In this document: piece by piece, positions 11,350 to 24,471 of the stretch
How the letters are laid out: every line of letters begins with the position of its first letter
How positions within the stretch are numbered: the first letter of the stretch is position 1
Assembly (NCBI GenBank): GCA_036186865.1
Contig: AP025055.1
Location: 8,655,776-8,719,775, forward strand
Length of the DNA stretch: 64,000 nucleotides
Reading direction: 5' to 3'
From: Eustoma russellianum
Taxonomy: Eukaryota; Streptophyta; Magnoliopsida; Gentianales; Gentianaceae
Program-made: the position numbers and the translations under genes
The notes under the pieces: model-generated
Told to the model about the DNA's origin: nothing
Databases searched by the model: none
Seen by the model: only the letters and a program-made list of their open reading frames with translations

Positions 11350-14007
11350 TGTTGAGAAAAAGAGTTTGAGTGATTTACAAACGCATGATTTAAATAGTAC
11401 GTGTTTTAAGAAATGCATGACAAATTTATTACTTGACACGTTTTTTTGGATAAATTTGCTTATATACTTTATATATAATATTGCCGTACTAACAATCCAT
11501 GAAGTGTTAAAGCTTACATCAAATGGAAAACATTTGTTGTGTTTGAACTATTTTCAGGTGCCACCATTAATGAACTAAACTAGTTCATTAAATGAAGTAC
11601 TTAAATTAATGAACTAACTAGTTCACTAAATGGAGATATATTTGGAGAATGCATGATGGCAACAAATTGAAACATGGAAAGTCTCCTCTCTACTTGGTTA
11701 TACACGTTTATGTATACATATATTATATATATTCAGATTTTTTATAAAAAGGCACAATACACATATATTCCGACGTACTACCGGCACGTTGCATATTTTA
11801 CAAACGTACAATCAACGTCACACCACTATACTTACCTCGTATTTATGAGTATATTCAGATCTTATATCATATGATATAAGTCACGGTGATGATAAAATTA
11901 TTACGACACGTTACAAGGTTGTAAACCGAAAATTGTCATATCGGGTAACTACCGAAACTCCGCCAACATGTCACGTACTTGCCATATATTGATGGCCAGC
12001 CCATATACTCTAAAAAGAGCCAACATTTTCGTGGCTTACATGATATATTCAGCCATGAAATCATTCCATGTTGGCACACACAAATCACCCTCAATTAAGG
12101 CCAAATTGTGCAGATTTCAAATTCAATGCTTTTATCACATGTTGGCCATTTCAAATAGCCTTATGAGTTGAATATTTAATTTATTTTGTATATATTATGT
12201 GTGACATAATATATATAACATGTGCAAAAAGTTTGAATTTAATAGGAGAAAAATCGCGTAATCGACAAAAGTCGAAAATTCGATTTTCTATGAACACAAC
12301 ACATGGAACGTTTTTGGCATGACATGTAACATGTATCTCGACACTTTTTACATATTCTAGACAATGTTAAAGTGTACTAGAATATTCAAATTAGGGCTGA
12401 TTGCAATATACCATATATGTGTAATTATTGTGCGATATTTGACAAAGTTTAGAAAAGTGAAATTCAGCACATGTTGGAGACAAAGTGCACGCCATTCTCA
12501 CCATTGGTGGAGCTTATGTGGAGCTTATTTGGCATCTCAATTGGTGGAGAATATGACACACAAGGTCAGTGACATAAAGGAGGGAGCTACACAAGATAAC
12601 AATTCAAACATTTGGCAAATTTAACACATGCTTAAAATTCAGCATGTGACAAAGTGTGGTGGCCGATTTTTTGCCTAGAATGTGTGACTAGTTGACATCC
12701 CAAATTGAAGGGATTAATTGTTAATTGTTTGACAACATTTTAAACTTTATTTGGCACATGTTTTTACATTTTAATCTCAGAATTTACAGCTACTAAATGG
12801 TGACAACATTCATCAAATCATAGAGTGCCAAGTAAGCAAAGCCAAGACATTCATCCAATCATGGTGTGCCAAGTGAGCAAAATGGTGTCATATCTACACA
12901 AGGTAATCTTCCAAGGGAATTAAAGATAATTCTCAAGGTGTTGGAAGACCTAAAGGGGGCGACCATGAGGTGATAAAAATAAGAGAAGAGAGCAAACAAA
13001 AGCAAGACAACTCTCATATTCTCTTAAGTGCAAAAGGTGTCTTCTACTCTCTTCTTCTACATTTCATTCTTCTTCCTCCTCTCTCAAGCCTATTGTTCAT
13101 ATATTCAAAATATTGTATAGGCTTTGATTATAACACCATACACGTTTTATTTGTAAAATATTGATCAAGGTGTGATCAAACCTTCATCCGTTCGGTGGTG
13201 ATATTCGTGATCGGTGTGATTGATTGTATTGTTTGTGAAAGGATGGAGTTGGTGTGTAACTCCACCAACCCTTGTGGTAAGGTGTTCTTTTGGAGTTTAG
13301 TGATAACCGAAGAAAGTGTCCTCGAAGACTGGAGTAGGTTGATTTAACCGAACTAGTATAAAATCCTTGGTGTCTTTACTTTTAGCACTTTAAGTTTCCG
13401 CGTTGATTTCGTTGCAACCGTAAAAATTGTAAACAACTTTCAAAAATTACAAAAATCTGCATAAATATAGCCACACCTTTTAAGTTTCATTTGGTACAAG
13501 TCTCAACGCATTTGGACAAGTATAAGTCAATCAAACATTAATAGTTCTTAGACTAGTATAATCTGATTTTCAGACTTGCAAAGGTTGAGAACATCAACGT
13601 ATTTGACATACTTCCCAAAGGAATTTTTCAAAATTGTTTCAATCCGTTTAAATACATATAGTAAGGGTGTTGTCATCAAAGTTTCAGACCATTTGGAGTC
13701 TCCAATCAGTTGGAATAAATTTTTCAAATCGGAGTACTGTTTCTGGCTGATTTGCGCAATCTGACCAAGAACGTACTTTCAAATGGTTAGGAGTTGAATT
13801 TTAATCTGAAATTTTTAGGAGATACTCAAAACATCTGAGAGTAGAATCTCTCCAAATTTCATAATTTTTGGAGGTTTGTAACCAGATCTTTCAAACGTTG
13901 CAAATCAGAATCTGAAAACAGAAAGTGTTTCTAGAAGTTAGGTTTTTGGGTCAATACTTTTTAAAAACCAAAATTTTCCGCACCTACTATTCAACCTCCC
14001 CCTTCTA
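11350..14007 (+). repeat. element 1 3' LTR, main part
   Basis: Begins TGTTGAGAAAAAGAG and is collinear with the 5' LTR up to CCTTCTA at 14007, where a Gypsy-type LTR is inserted. The last 22 bp (21603-21624, GTGGTACTATACAGG then TCCTACA) lie beyond that insert. Confidence 0.92.
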
Positions 14008-15839
14008 TGTCGTACCCCGTAAATTTTAAGTCCGACCATTAATAATTGGAAAACAACTTGAAATATAATTTTATTAAATGTATAGGTTTACGAGGTGTAA
14101 TTAGATAAAATATAGGTGAGAAATAAGGAAAAGGGTGAAATTAAGAAATTAGGCTGAAATACCTAAAATACCCCCTCCCCACTTAAATGATGCGGGAGTT
14201 ACACAATTGAGTATAACTCCCCAAAAGAGAGAGAGGGGCCGCCAGTTGCAACACAAAAGAGAGGAGGAAATGGCTGGAGAGAGAAGGAGAGGAAAAGAGA
14301 GAGAGAAAGAAGAAAGGGAGAAGAAGAAGAAGAAAGAGTGGCCAACCTAGGTTCAATCCTTCCCGTGATTCTACCAAACATTCGTAAGACTACTTAGAAG
14401 CAAAGGCAAGTAATCTTTCTATACGCTTTATGCAAATTTTGATTCCAACAGTGTGGCTCCCCGTACCCCGGCCCCGCCGGAGTCGGTTCACCCGCCGTAC
14501 TTAACTAAAGAGAGTACTAGGCGTCGTCTCATACGTATCATGATCCATGGTATAATGCATGGATTTTCGTGCTTACACGCAGATAAGTATACGAAACCGT
14601 GGAAGAATTTAAAACTTTAAATTAAAAACATCCACTAGATCATTCTTTGTTTTACAACCCAAATCAAAGTATCGAAATTCTCGAAGTAGATGTTTCCCAT
14701 CACAACTACATAATCAGTCATCAGTCATAATCGTCAAGTCACGTCTCCTAATCTGCCCATCCTTCGCTGCACTCGCGGGTAGGGGCTTTAGGTCCATCCT
14801 CAATCCATTCTACCCTGTTCCCTGCAGCCTCTGGGAGGAAAAATAGGGGGGTGAGTGACAAAGTCACCAGCAAGTACACCATAAACAATCATGCATTAAA
14901 TGGAAAGTACATACAAGAACCGAACCCCAAAATTCGGTTTAGAACATACCTGACCTTCCATTAAACACCCGTAAGTAGTCAACACAAGGTATATCCAAGA
15001 TCATAGCTTAACAGAGATTAAAACTTAACAGAGATCATAGCTTAAGAAAGGATCATCATTCAATAAAGATCATGACATACAAAAAGGTCACCACTCAATA
15101 ACGATCATAACCTATGAGCTACCAATTCATAACAACTTGACCTAAATGTCCTGAATAAGGTCATAGCTTACGTATCAACAGTAGTGAAATCGTAACTTAG
15201 GTAACGAGAGATAGGAGAACCATAACCTATGTAACATTACCTTTAGCATTTGGCTAGCATCTCATCCCTTCAATCAATAGTCGTTAAGGCAATAGAATCG
15301 TAACTTAGTCACGAAGCAATTAATGACACAGCCTAGTGCAAATAGACTCAACATCATGCTCATGACCATATGCAATGCGTATGAATGTGCAAGAGTAGCG
15401 CATAATGCCCTCCATCCCATGCCGTTGTGATCAACACTTAATGCATCAAGATCATAACTTAAGCAAGATCGTTACTTAAAGAGCATAACAATAAAAGACT
15501 GTACCTCGCATCAATTCATAACATAACTTGAGTCATCACTTAGGGAAGTCATACTTAGGGTCTACGAGGTCATCACAACTTAGTCTAAGTATCATGTGTC
15601 ACTACACAACGACTTAATGAATGTAACATGCATGCATATGTACGTGTGATGCATCATGATAAAAATGAGAATATGATCTTTTCATGCTCTTCTTTCAAAT
15701 CATCATCGTCGTAAAACAATAGAGTGTTCAGATCTATCTTCCCGGATCTGAGGCGGTAACTTCTTCCCTTCGAATCTATTATTCCCGGATTCGGAACGGT
15801 AACGTCATCATACTAGCCGGGTCTATTCTTTTCCGGACC

Positions 15840-16010
15840 CGCACGGTCATCATCATCATTATCATCATCATCATCATCAGGCCTATTATTTTCCGGGCCT
15901 GCACGGTCATCATCATCATCATCATCATCATCAGGCCTATTATTTTCCGGGCCTGCACGGTCATCATCATCATCATCACCATCAGGCCTATTATTTTCCA
16001 GGATTGCACG
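15840..16010 (-). repeat. compound CAT-trinucleotide array
   Basis: Runs of CAT/ATC (6-10 triplets) alternate with CAGGCCTATTATTTTCC and GGGCCTGCACGGT, giving a higher-order unit of about 55-60 bp repeated three times with different triplet counts. The minus-strand open frame across it (15779-16111) encodes poly-Met runs and is not a gene. Confidence 0.85.
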
Positions 16011-16849
16011 ATCATACTGTCAGATCGCTTAACCCGGATCTGAGCGGGTTCATACTGGCCAAGTTCATACTCACATACGGTACCGGTGGGGAAGCGTTCT
16101 TTTAAAAACAAAAATCATCTTTTTGAAAACGCTTTTCATCTTTCTTTCGCATAAAACCAATGCCATAAATCATGTAAGTGACGATGATGCAATGTATGAC
16201 ATGCATTATGCGACTCGTGAACAAATGCATCATAACATGCATGCACGGACTTGTCTTTTAAACTGGAAAAGCTGTCCAGCAATCACGTTCTGTTCATACA
16301 TCCTCGTGCTCATCAATTCGTGCTCATATTCATAAACCCATGCCATACATATGCATAATGAAGGCTTAGACACATGCTATAAAAATTTCGTAACATTCCG
16401 AAATATCTAACGACCTCAAAACATCATACTATCATCAAAGATACGGCTGAAATCAGCAGGGCAGTACCGTCTTACCACAGTTTCGTGGGTCATAAAGTCT
16501 TATTCATTTTGATCCTTCACCTAAAAAACATATCTAACACACCAAGAAACAATATTCATAAGGCTAAACATCACATTTAAGCTTAAATGAGCAAGATCAA
16601 AGCCTTACAACTTATGACAATAAACTGTCCTGTTTTTCAGTTTTGTACACTAACTTCAACTCAGTTGTTAACCATCAAAATAGTAGTTTCATACTGGTTT
16701 CTTTACATGAACATGTACATCTATACCTTAGGTGATTACCATAAAAATTCCAAGGCAATCCAATAAGTCTAAGGGGGTCATCTAGTTACTTTCCCAAAAT
16801 GGGTACGTGCAGATCCTGGAATGAGCAGTTATATCACGAATTGAATTGT

Positions 16850-17600
16850 GACAAAACCACAACTCCTTTTGCCAAAATTCCAACTCACAGATGTAATACA
16901 CACATCAAACTATCATCATGTCAAAAATTAACTCATTTGAATGTTCCTAAGGTTCATTTTCAAGGCACACAACGTACTACTCAAAACTGTCCTGTTCCAG
17001 AAACTCTGTTTGAGCAGTTTCACCAAACATTTCATTAATAATAATTCACAACTCCTTTTATTAAAATTCCACCTCTCACATTTCATATAAACATAAGGCT
17101 ATCACCATACCAAAAATTAGCCAATTTGAACGCTCTTAATATTCATGTTCAGGTCGTTCAACATAACACATAAATCTGTCCAGTCCCAGTACTTCTGTTT
17201 GACCACTTCTTACTAAAAACTTCATTAAGGACAAACCACAACTCCTTTTATTGAAATTCCAACTCACACATTTCATATACATATAAGGCTAACATCAAAC
17301 CGAAAATTTCCTAATTTGAATGCTCCTAAGATTCCTTTTCAGGTCATGGAAAACGTCACACTGTTCTGCCCAGTTCCAGTAACTTCTTCTTGAGCAGTTT
17401 TACCAAAAGATTTATTAAAAATAAACCATAACTCTTTTTACTGCAATTCCAACTCTCACTTGTGCTACACACACAGAACTAGTGTCATGTCAAAATTTAG
17501 CTTAATTGAACACCTTTAAGGTTCGTTCTCAAGTCACACAATCAGCAACACGAATCTGCCAGCTCCAGTAGTTTCAGCACTTCTTCACCTTTTTATTGTT
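16850..17600 (-). repeat. 189-190 bp tandem repeat, four diverged copies
   Basis: The word AACTCCTTTT (or AACTCTTTTT) recurs at 16861, 17050, 17240 and 17430, a period of 189-190 bp. Each unit also holds ATTCCAACTC, a CATTTGAA/TAATTGAA word and a CTGTCC/CTGCC...CCAGT segment. A fifth, weaker copy may lie upstream near 16620. Confidence 0.85.
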
Positions 17601-18367
17601 CAAGCATTCTTCAACCAACTTCATTCATTAAGATGACTTACTATACATCAAATACACGTTTAAACATAGTTATTTCAAGTCTCATAACTCATTTTAGGCT
17701 ACACATAACTCATACCGACAGTCTTGCCATCTACGCTTAGAACATGTCACTTTTCATACCAACACTTCTCTTTTCATCAACTAAGTTCATGTCTTGTTCT
17801 TAGGATCTTCAACTAAGATTCATAACTTAAAAATGGCTAGTCATTCAAGCATGCACTTCACAAATAAGGCAAGATTGGCTAGAGTATACTTGCCTCTTTG
17901 AACCTTTGAGCTCTTCCTTAGCATGAGTCTTGGTTGAAATGGAGTGAAGTCTTCCTCCAACTTTACTTATAGCCCATGGTTTTTGAGAGGAGAAAGAAGA
18001 ATGACATTAGTTACTATCTTAATAAAGAAACAACTATATTGAGATTATGATTTTCTTACCAAAATGAAGCTTGAAATAGATTCAAACCACCAAGATGTTG
18101 GCTCCTCATAGTAACTTGACACATCTTCTCCTAGATGAGTTCTTGAGGCTTGAAGATTTTGGATTTCCTTAGGCTCACTGGCCGTGTACTTTGATGAAGA
18201 AATAAGGGAGGCTCTTGCTCCTTGTAATTTCTTAGGTGTTGAATATTTGAGAGAAAGTTTTCTCCCCTTGGTTTATGGGGCTGCCGTGAGTAGGAGTAAG
18301 AGGGAAGGAGGTTTTCCATAGCTTATTTAGGCTAACTAGAATCAATTAGCCTTAGTTATTTTTTACC

Positions 18368-18535
18368 CAACTATGGTTACTTTTAGTTCAACTATAGTTA
18401 CTTTATGTAAACTATAGTTACTTTATGTCAACTATAGTTACTTTATGTCAACTATAGTTACTTTATGCCAACTATAGTTACTTTATGTCAACTATAGTTA
18501 CTTTATGGCTAACCTAGGTTACTTTACCCAACTAG
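18368..18535 (-). repeat. 20-bp minisatellite
   Basis: The unit CAACTATAGTTACTTTATGT repeats about seven times, with degenerate units at both ends. Each unit holds the dyad AACTATAGTT. Confidence 0.9.
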
Positions 18536-19610
18536 TGTTACTTCCTTAACCTTGTAGTAAATTCTAAGTAACCATGGTAATCTCCTTGGTCAACCATTGG
18601 GGGACGGTTTTAGGCTTGGGTTGACCCCTTTACCATGCTTAATTTTTCTTATATAAAGGGTTATGTGGATAATTGTCCCCTAATTAATTGATAATTTCCC
18701 CTTTTTCTTGCCTTAAAATAGAATTTGGAAATTCTTAATTCCTCATGACTAAAGGGCCGAAATTTGTAGTAGTTGGGGGGAAAAATTGTCCACTACTTGC
18801 AACTCCTTACTTTCCTTTTTGGGCTTATTTCAAGAAGGCCCTTAAGATTAAACTCTCCTATAATTTGGGAAAAAACCCCTTTAAGGCGCTTTTTAAACCT
18901 TGTGGCCGAAATTTCTCTTAAGCCCCTTTAGGTGAATTTGAATTGGTCATGGTCCATATCTTATGCTTGAATAATTATATTGCTTATCATAAAAGAATTA
19001 CTTAGTGAAAGGCTCTTGAAGGATGCCACTTTATTAATTCACTTATACGAGTCTTTCAGTACTATATGATTTTTCGGCGGGGTACAACAAATAGGCCCTA
19101 TGTTCTTATAAAGAGAAAATTCGGATCACACATTAGTAATCATGACTTGTTTATGTTAAATGTTCTACTATACGTAATTGTTGTTGTTGGTTGATTAAAG
19201 TCATGTTCTTTGTGCCAAATTCTGAGAATATCTATGTTGTGCTTAATTATTGACAAACATGCCCTCAAACTATGATCTTTGGTGTAAATATTGTGTTATG
19301 ATAATTTATTGCGTTTTCAAGTATTGTCTTAGATGATTTAAGATGAATGGAGAAATGTTTGAAGGTGTAGAAGATGTTGTGCTGCAAATTGAGTGTGGGT
19401 TAGAAGATTGATGATTCATCCAGAGGTATGAATAATAGAAGGCTTAAGGTTGGTGCAAACCAATAGATGTAAGGATTAAACTGTGTTGTTGTGTGTTAAG
19501 CATGATGAATCTGGGTGGTAGGATGGATCTTGAAGTGTTTAACATGGAAGGGGTGAAGGAGGAAGATGACGAGGAGAAGTTACTGCAGAAATTTGCAGTT
19601 CTGGAACCGT

Positions 19611-19860
19611 CAGAACACTTCGAACACCTACATTAGGCGCTTCATGTCACATAAGGTGCTTCATGTAGGCGTTCGATGTGTCTCAGCACATCCCAGAACA
19701 CTTCGAACACCTCTAAAGGTGTTCGATGTCACATAAGGCACTTTATGTAGGCGTTCGATGTATACCAGCACATTCCAGAACACTTTGAACCCCTAGAATA
19801 GGGCTCCAAGTCACTTTAGGCGCCTCCTGAAGGCGTTCCAAGTGTACTGGAAGTTTCTTT
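19611..19860 (+). repeat. ~83-bp tandem repeat, three copies, hairpin-forming
   Basis: CAGAACACTT recurs at 19611, 19694 and 19776. Units contain facing words such as GAACACC...GGTGTTC and CGCTTCATG...AGGTGCTTCATG, so each can fold locally. Confidence 0.75.
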
Positions 19861-20419
19861 TGACCCATTAAGCGCTCCATGTGTGTGAGATACCTTTATT
19901 CTCTTCCATTGCTCATAAAATACAAGTGTTTTTGAAGTGTGCTTGAATTGTAAACATTAAGTGTGAATGAGTAGGGTTAAGTATGAATTCAAAGTGAATT
20001 TGCGATACGAAAGAGCATGAAGTGGTATGAATGAGGTGTACTTAAGTTGTAAACATTAAGTGTGAATGAGTAAAGTTAGGTATGAATTCAAAGTGAGTTA
20101 GCAATATGAAAGGGCATAAAATGGTACGAATAAGGTGTGTTTGAGGAAGTATGAATGAGCAAGGTTAAGTGTGAACTCGAGATGATTTTTGTAATACGAA
20201 AGGACATGAAATGGTACGAACAGGGTGTGATAGAGGTTCAAGACTTTGTACTTGATATGTTAAGTGTGTGTGCATGTTTACACGTTTGAAATGATGTTAC
20301 ATGAGCATTCTGCATCATGACATGAACACATGGCATTTCGGCATGTGTTTTGTTTTGCGAAAAGAATACGAGTTTGAAAAGAAGATTAAAGTTTATGAAA
20401 ATCAACTATGGTTGCTGGT

Positions 20420-20830
20420 TGATCGCAGGGTATAAAACTCACGCCTGTGAAAGCAGGGTATAAAAGTATGACCTGTGAATCAACAGCATGGTATAAAGTA
20501 TTTTATGGGGCCGTGGACCTATCAACACAGAAAATAAAGTTATTTTATGGGCCGTGGACCTATCAGCACGGAAAATAAAGTATTTTATGGGGCTGTGGAC
20601 CTATTAGCACGGAAAATAAAGTTATGTTATGGGGCCGTGGACCTATCAGCACGGATATAAAGTTATATGTTATGGGGCCGTGGACCTTTCAGCACGGGGT
20701 ATAAAGTTATATGTTATGGGGTCGTGGATCTTTCAGCACGGGGTATAAAGTTATATGTTATGGGGCCTTGAACCTTTCAGCATGGGGTATAAAGTTCTGT
20801 TTGCTATGGACTGATCACCCACAGGGTATA
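20420..20830 (+). repeat. ~44-bp tandem repeat, about nine copies
   Basis: Units read GGTATAAAGTTATATG, TTATGGGGCCGTGGAC, CTTTCAGCACG with variation. They lie within the plus-strand Gypsy-type LTR. Confidence 0.85.
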
Positions 20831-21629
20831 AAGTTCTGCTACCCGAAGAGTATGATAAGAAGAATTATGAAAAGTTTTGTAAAATGACACGCATGACATG
20901 TTTATGAAAGAAGACATATGCATGAGTTTTGTGTGTGGGTTTGAAGAAGTACATGCATCATGTTACACGAAGCATAAGATTTGACATGCAAGAAATGTTA
21001 CTAGCATATGTTCTGTTTATGTAGAATGTTTGGCTCTATATGTGTTGGTTTCATTTTGTTTGCAAATTATGTGGTTTATTTGGATTTGATGAATCATTAT
21101 AAAGATGTTATTTGCCAACCCGAGCAACTTATTTTGGGCATTGATTTATGTACTGGTGACTCGTCGTATGTAATCCTGTACGGTGTATAGACGGGTTACT
21201 TGCTGGCGATGTTTTCGCTAAGAACAAATACTCTATCTTCTTTTCAGGTGAGCCAAAGTACGAGATGATTTTTGTAGAAGATATCAGCGAGTGGGCTCAT
21301 TGGGACGATAGTCACTAAAATGGACAGGCTTACAACCCTATCCTTTAGTTGATGGATTTACTGTTAAAACTTGGTATTAGAGGATATGTTAGACAATTAG
21401 TCGAACACATTTTATTTCTGCTGTATTTCCTTTGGTTATATTGATGTTAGTGAAGTTTTAAATTTAGCGACGTTTCCGCTGATTTTCTTACATCATGGAT
21501 GATGTGCGTTTGATCCGCTTTGACGCTTCGTAGTCCTCGTAGCAGACTACGGCGGATGCATTGGTACCGATGTCGAGTATCGGGTCGGGGCGCTACATTC
21601 TAGTGGTACTATACAGGTCCTACAATCTC

Positions 21630-22597
21630 CTGCCGTCGTCGTGGGATAATGTCCACATATCAAGCGTTTGCATAAGGTAGTCATATGCATTTCTATTCAA
21701 CGCCTTCAACTTCTTTATACATTATGTACGCCTTGTGTTCTGATGCAGCTGCCCAAAGAATGGTGCTCAACGTCTTGCCAGGAAATTTATCTATAAAAAT
21801 TGATTACATATTAATCCTACGATATGATCGTGCACTATTTATAAAACGTGTAAATTATTTTTCTAAAATATTACGTGAGAATTCGATCTAATATGAGGAG
21901 ATAATATCTATGATATACGTATGGTGGTTGCTATGTGTGATCTCATCGGATCGCTGCTTGAAGGCCAGTAGAATGGTCCAAATAAAAAATACATATTCAT
22001 GTCATCAATTACATACTAACGTATGTTCCTTAGCAACCATCACCAATTCTATTTGACCTGCTCATCAACAATAGCATAAGAAACCAAAAATATATGATCC
22101 GACACATAAATCGCAACAGCAATCAATAATTTCTCACTACACTTGCCATACAAATACCTATGGTCAATTGATATCATCAGATAACAATGTTCAGACCTAA
22201 GAATCGATGGTTTGAATGCCTAAAAAACTGCACCAAACACCTTCATACCAACAATACTCAATTCTCGATAATGCCTCAACCAGACTATAGTTTCTTTTTT
22301 TGATGCCTAAGGACAACCCTATAAAATGGCAACTCATAGAAAGATTCGAGCCAATTATCATGCACCATTTTCATCTCCGCATGTTTTTCCTTCTATGATT
22401 TCTTGTAGTTGATGTCTACATTCAATCTCTCCTTTACAGATTCTCCAACATCTTGAGTTTTGAAGTTCACATTCTGAATAATGTGTTCTTTAATCATTCT
22501 CTCACCTATACTTGATGCGTGTCTCACGCTAAAAGAACAGACATTTACTTCGTTCTAAACGTGTCTTACACAAGAAACCATGTTTACTGACATTCAT
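21630..22597 (-). pseudogene. MULE transposase, N-terminal and catalytic part (interrupted)
   Basis: On the minus strand from about 22570 leftward the frame reads a MULE zinc/HTH-like region (MIKEHIIQNVNFKTQDVGES, then LNVDINYKKS-stop-KEKHAEM). It continues with VHDNWLESFYELPFYRVVL and a DDE-domain start near 22100-22190 (AFKPSILRSEHC, ISIDHRYLYGK, LLIAVAI). The Asp of SID is the expected first catalytic residue. Further left come SYAIVDEQ and, next to the element 1 junction, WTLSHDDGR. Several stops replace Trp codons and frames shift. Transposition function is lost. Together with 4320-4953 this is one gene split by element 1. Confidence 0.78.
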
Positions 22598-22619
22598 AGC
22601 ATGGCTCTAGATCCACGGC

Positions 22620-22960
22620 AGAAACGTAGGTTTAGGTCATGATTGTAGAAATTAACTGATGATTTTGCCCATAAGTCACGATCTTAGCGTAAGTAACGAT
22701 TTCGATTAAGAGTTGATCATAGACATAAAAGTTGATTTTTATTATAAGTGTCGAATATATACTATGTATGATCTTAGAAACAAGACATGATCTTAGACTT
22801 AAGAAACGATGATACTAAGAACGACCCTAGAAGTAAGTTATGACCCTAGACTTAAAGGGACGATCTGTTAAGGGACTTGTATACCAAGGGTATACCATAC
22901 GGTTGTACTCACCTGCCCAAAGTTTGATCATAACCCTTTAGTCGTGATCTTAGTAACCCT
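22620..22960 (+). repeat. degenerate leader repeat (GATCTTAGACTTAAG-like)
   Basis: Words such as GATCTTAG, GACTTAAG and GACCCTAGA recur every 15-30 bp just downstream of where the primer site should be. Similar words occupy the leaders of element 5 (57215-57330) and element 6 (50690-50940). Confidence 0.6.
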
Positions 22961-24471
22961 GGTTGAATACTATAAAATTAATTTGGACGAATTACAATGT
23001 TAACCGGAATACCCTACTACTGATGTTGGCTAACATATAAATGGATCAGGCGGTTTCGGGCTTCTTCACCATAATAGCAGCATGGGACCCGGTACTATTA
23101 GGATAAAGTAAAGCGGGCCCATACCTACTTCGATGGTAACATCAGAGCAGGCTTGGTCTAAGTTGAGAACATAGTTACTAAGGAAGGAATTATAGTAATA
23201 TGATAGATACTAAGAGATGATTTATAGAGGAATGGTAGAAACTAAGTACCAATTTAGTGTTATGATTAGTAGAGTTTAGTGAAGGATATTGTACAAAGGA
23301 GTTTTGGAGTCTATGGTTACAAGATTGAATTAGAATTATTAAAATAGGCCGAGGATCTTAGTCTTATTAGAGATATCGATTAATTGTGATGAGTGCGCAT
23401 TAACATAGTAAATATGGTGGAATGATATATCATTACAAAATTGTTGGTCAAGTGTTGACATCGAGTTAGTTGGCTTGAATCTAATAGGCTTGAATTAAAA
23501 TAGAGCAGGCATGAACAAATAATGGTTGCTTTCCATGTGATATAGGTTAAAATTAGCGGTTCAAATAACAAAGTAACGAGGTATAATATGTCAGTGTGGC
23601 GCGCAGAAGCATGGTGAATTAGAACACTTTAAGTCGATCAATTATTTGTGTGCCATGCCAGGATTGGATCATTTAAGTTAAATATGTTATCATGAGAAGA
23701 CAAACGCTAGACTTACAAGAAACTGTACATAGTAGACCTTACTCGAAAATAAGGATGATTTATAGGAATTATACGAAATATTGGACTGATATATTTTCCC
23801 AGTAGATAAATATTTTATAAGAACGTACACCAAGGTATACCTATATTTTACATGGACTTCAAAAAAATTTTGTTTTCAAAAATACCTTATTGAGCCTCGT
23901 TTTTCTTATAGTCTATTAAACTTTACAAAGCTAAATTCTTTTCCGTACTTGTATACCAACATAATAAGAATTTCAACTCCTTTTGACAACCTTAGAGAGG
24001 AAAAATTCTGAGATGTTGATTTGTTTTAGAATGATGTGTATGTATATTTCTTATATTATTTCTCAACTTCTGTTAGTGATAACTATTCTGTCAAAATTAA
24101 TTTTACTTGTCGATTATCGGCATTGCAAGCATTTTTGTCCATTAAAGTGTTTTGAAGCTATTTATCCGCTTGCGATGAACTTACGTAACTTTTGTGAAGC
24201 CAAAAAGTAGCTTTCAAAATATATACCTCTTTTAAAGGACGAAAGGTGATGTATCCAAAGCATTTTATAAAACTTTACATTGTTGAGTTTCAACTGTTTT
24301 AATGTGATTTTACCATAATGCTTTTGCAAACAAGTTATATGATTACTTTTTTAGGAGGTCACTTGAGACATCACTTTGAGAAAACAAGTATACACTACTT
24401 TAGTTCTCGTGTTTACACAAAAGAGAATGATATTATTTTAAACGATTAAAGTTATATTTCAAAATTATATC

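Larger units (their letters stand above)
14447..19094 (-). mobile_element. Gypsy-type LTR, minus strand, nested
   Basis: Insert 14452-19089 (4638 bp) starts TGTGGCTCCCCGTACC and ends GGCGGGGTACAACA. The flanks AACAG (14447-14451) and AATAG (19090-19094) differ at one base, so the duplication is likely but not exact. The layout is that of a Gypsy LTR read on the minus strand. No coding domain, primer site or purine tract is seen, so it is probably another solo LTR. It carries three different tandem arrays. Confidence 0.6.
14003..21602 (+). mobile_element. Gypsy-type LTR, plus strand, containing another LTR
   Basis: Insert 14008-21597 starts TGTCGTACCCCG and ends CGGGGCGCTACA, with TTCTA on both sides (14003-14007, 21598-21602). 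After removing the second insert (14452-19089) about 2.95 kb remain: 14008-14451 plus 19095-21597. These contain no primer site and no coding domain, so this is probably a solo LTR. Its end resembles the LTR ends of elements 4, 5 and 6 (GTAGACTACG-type block, then GGGACGCTACA). Tandem arrays sit at 19611-19860 and 20420-20830. Confidence 0.75.
4954..21629 (+). mobile_element. element 1: gag-only Copia-type LTR retrotransposon (TR-GAG-like), with nested insertions
   Basis: The element runs 4959-21624 between ATCTC duplications (4954-4958 and 21625-21629). It has LTRs starting TGTTGAG and ending CCTACA, a primer site at 9066, one gag gene and a purine-tract array. Internal length is only 2286 bp, with no protease, integrase or reverse transcriptase, matching the TR-GAG class of non-autonomous plant retrotransposons. 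Without insertions the LTRs are about 2.69 and 2.68 kb. It inserted into the MULE transposase relic. Nested inside are a solo LTR (6135-7545) and two Gypsy-type LTRs (14008-21597). Confidence 0.9.

Noticed and set aside
15779..16111. 110-codon minus-strand open frame rich in Met
   Set aside because: Translation of a CAT trinucleotide array inside an LTR.
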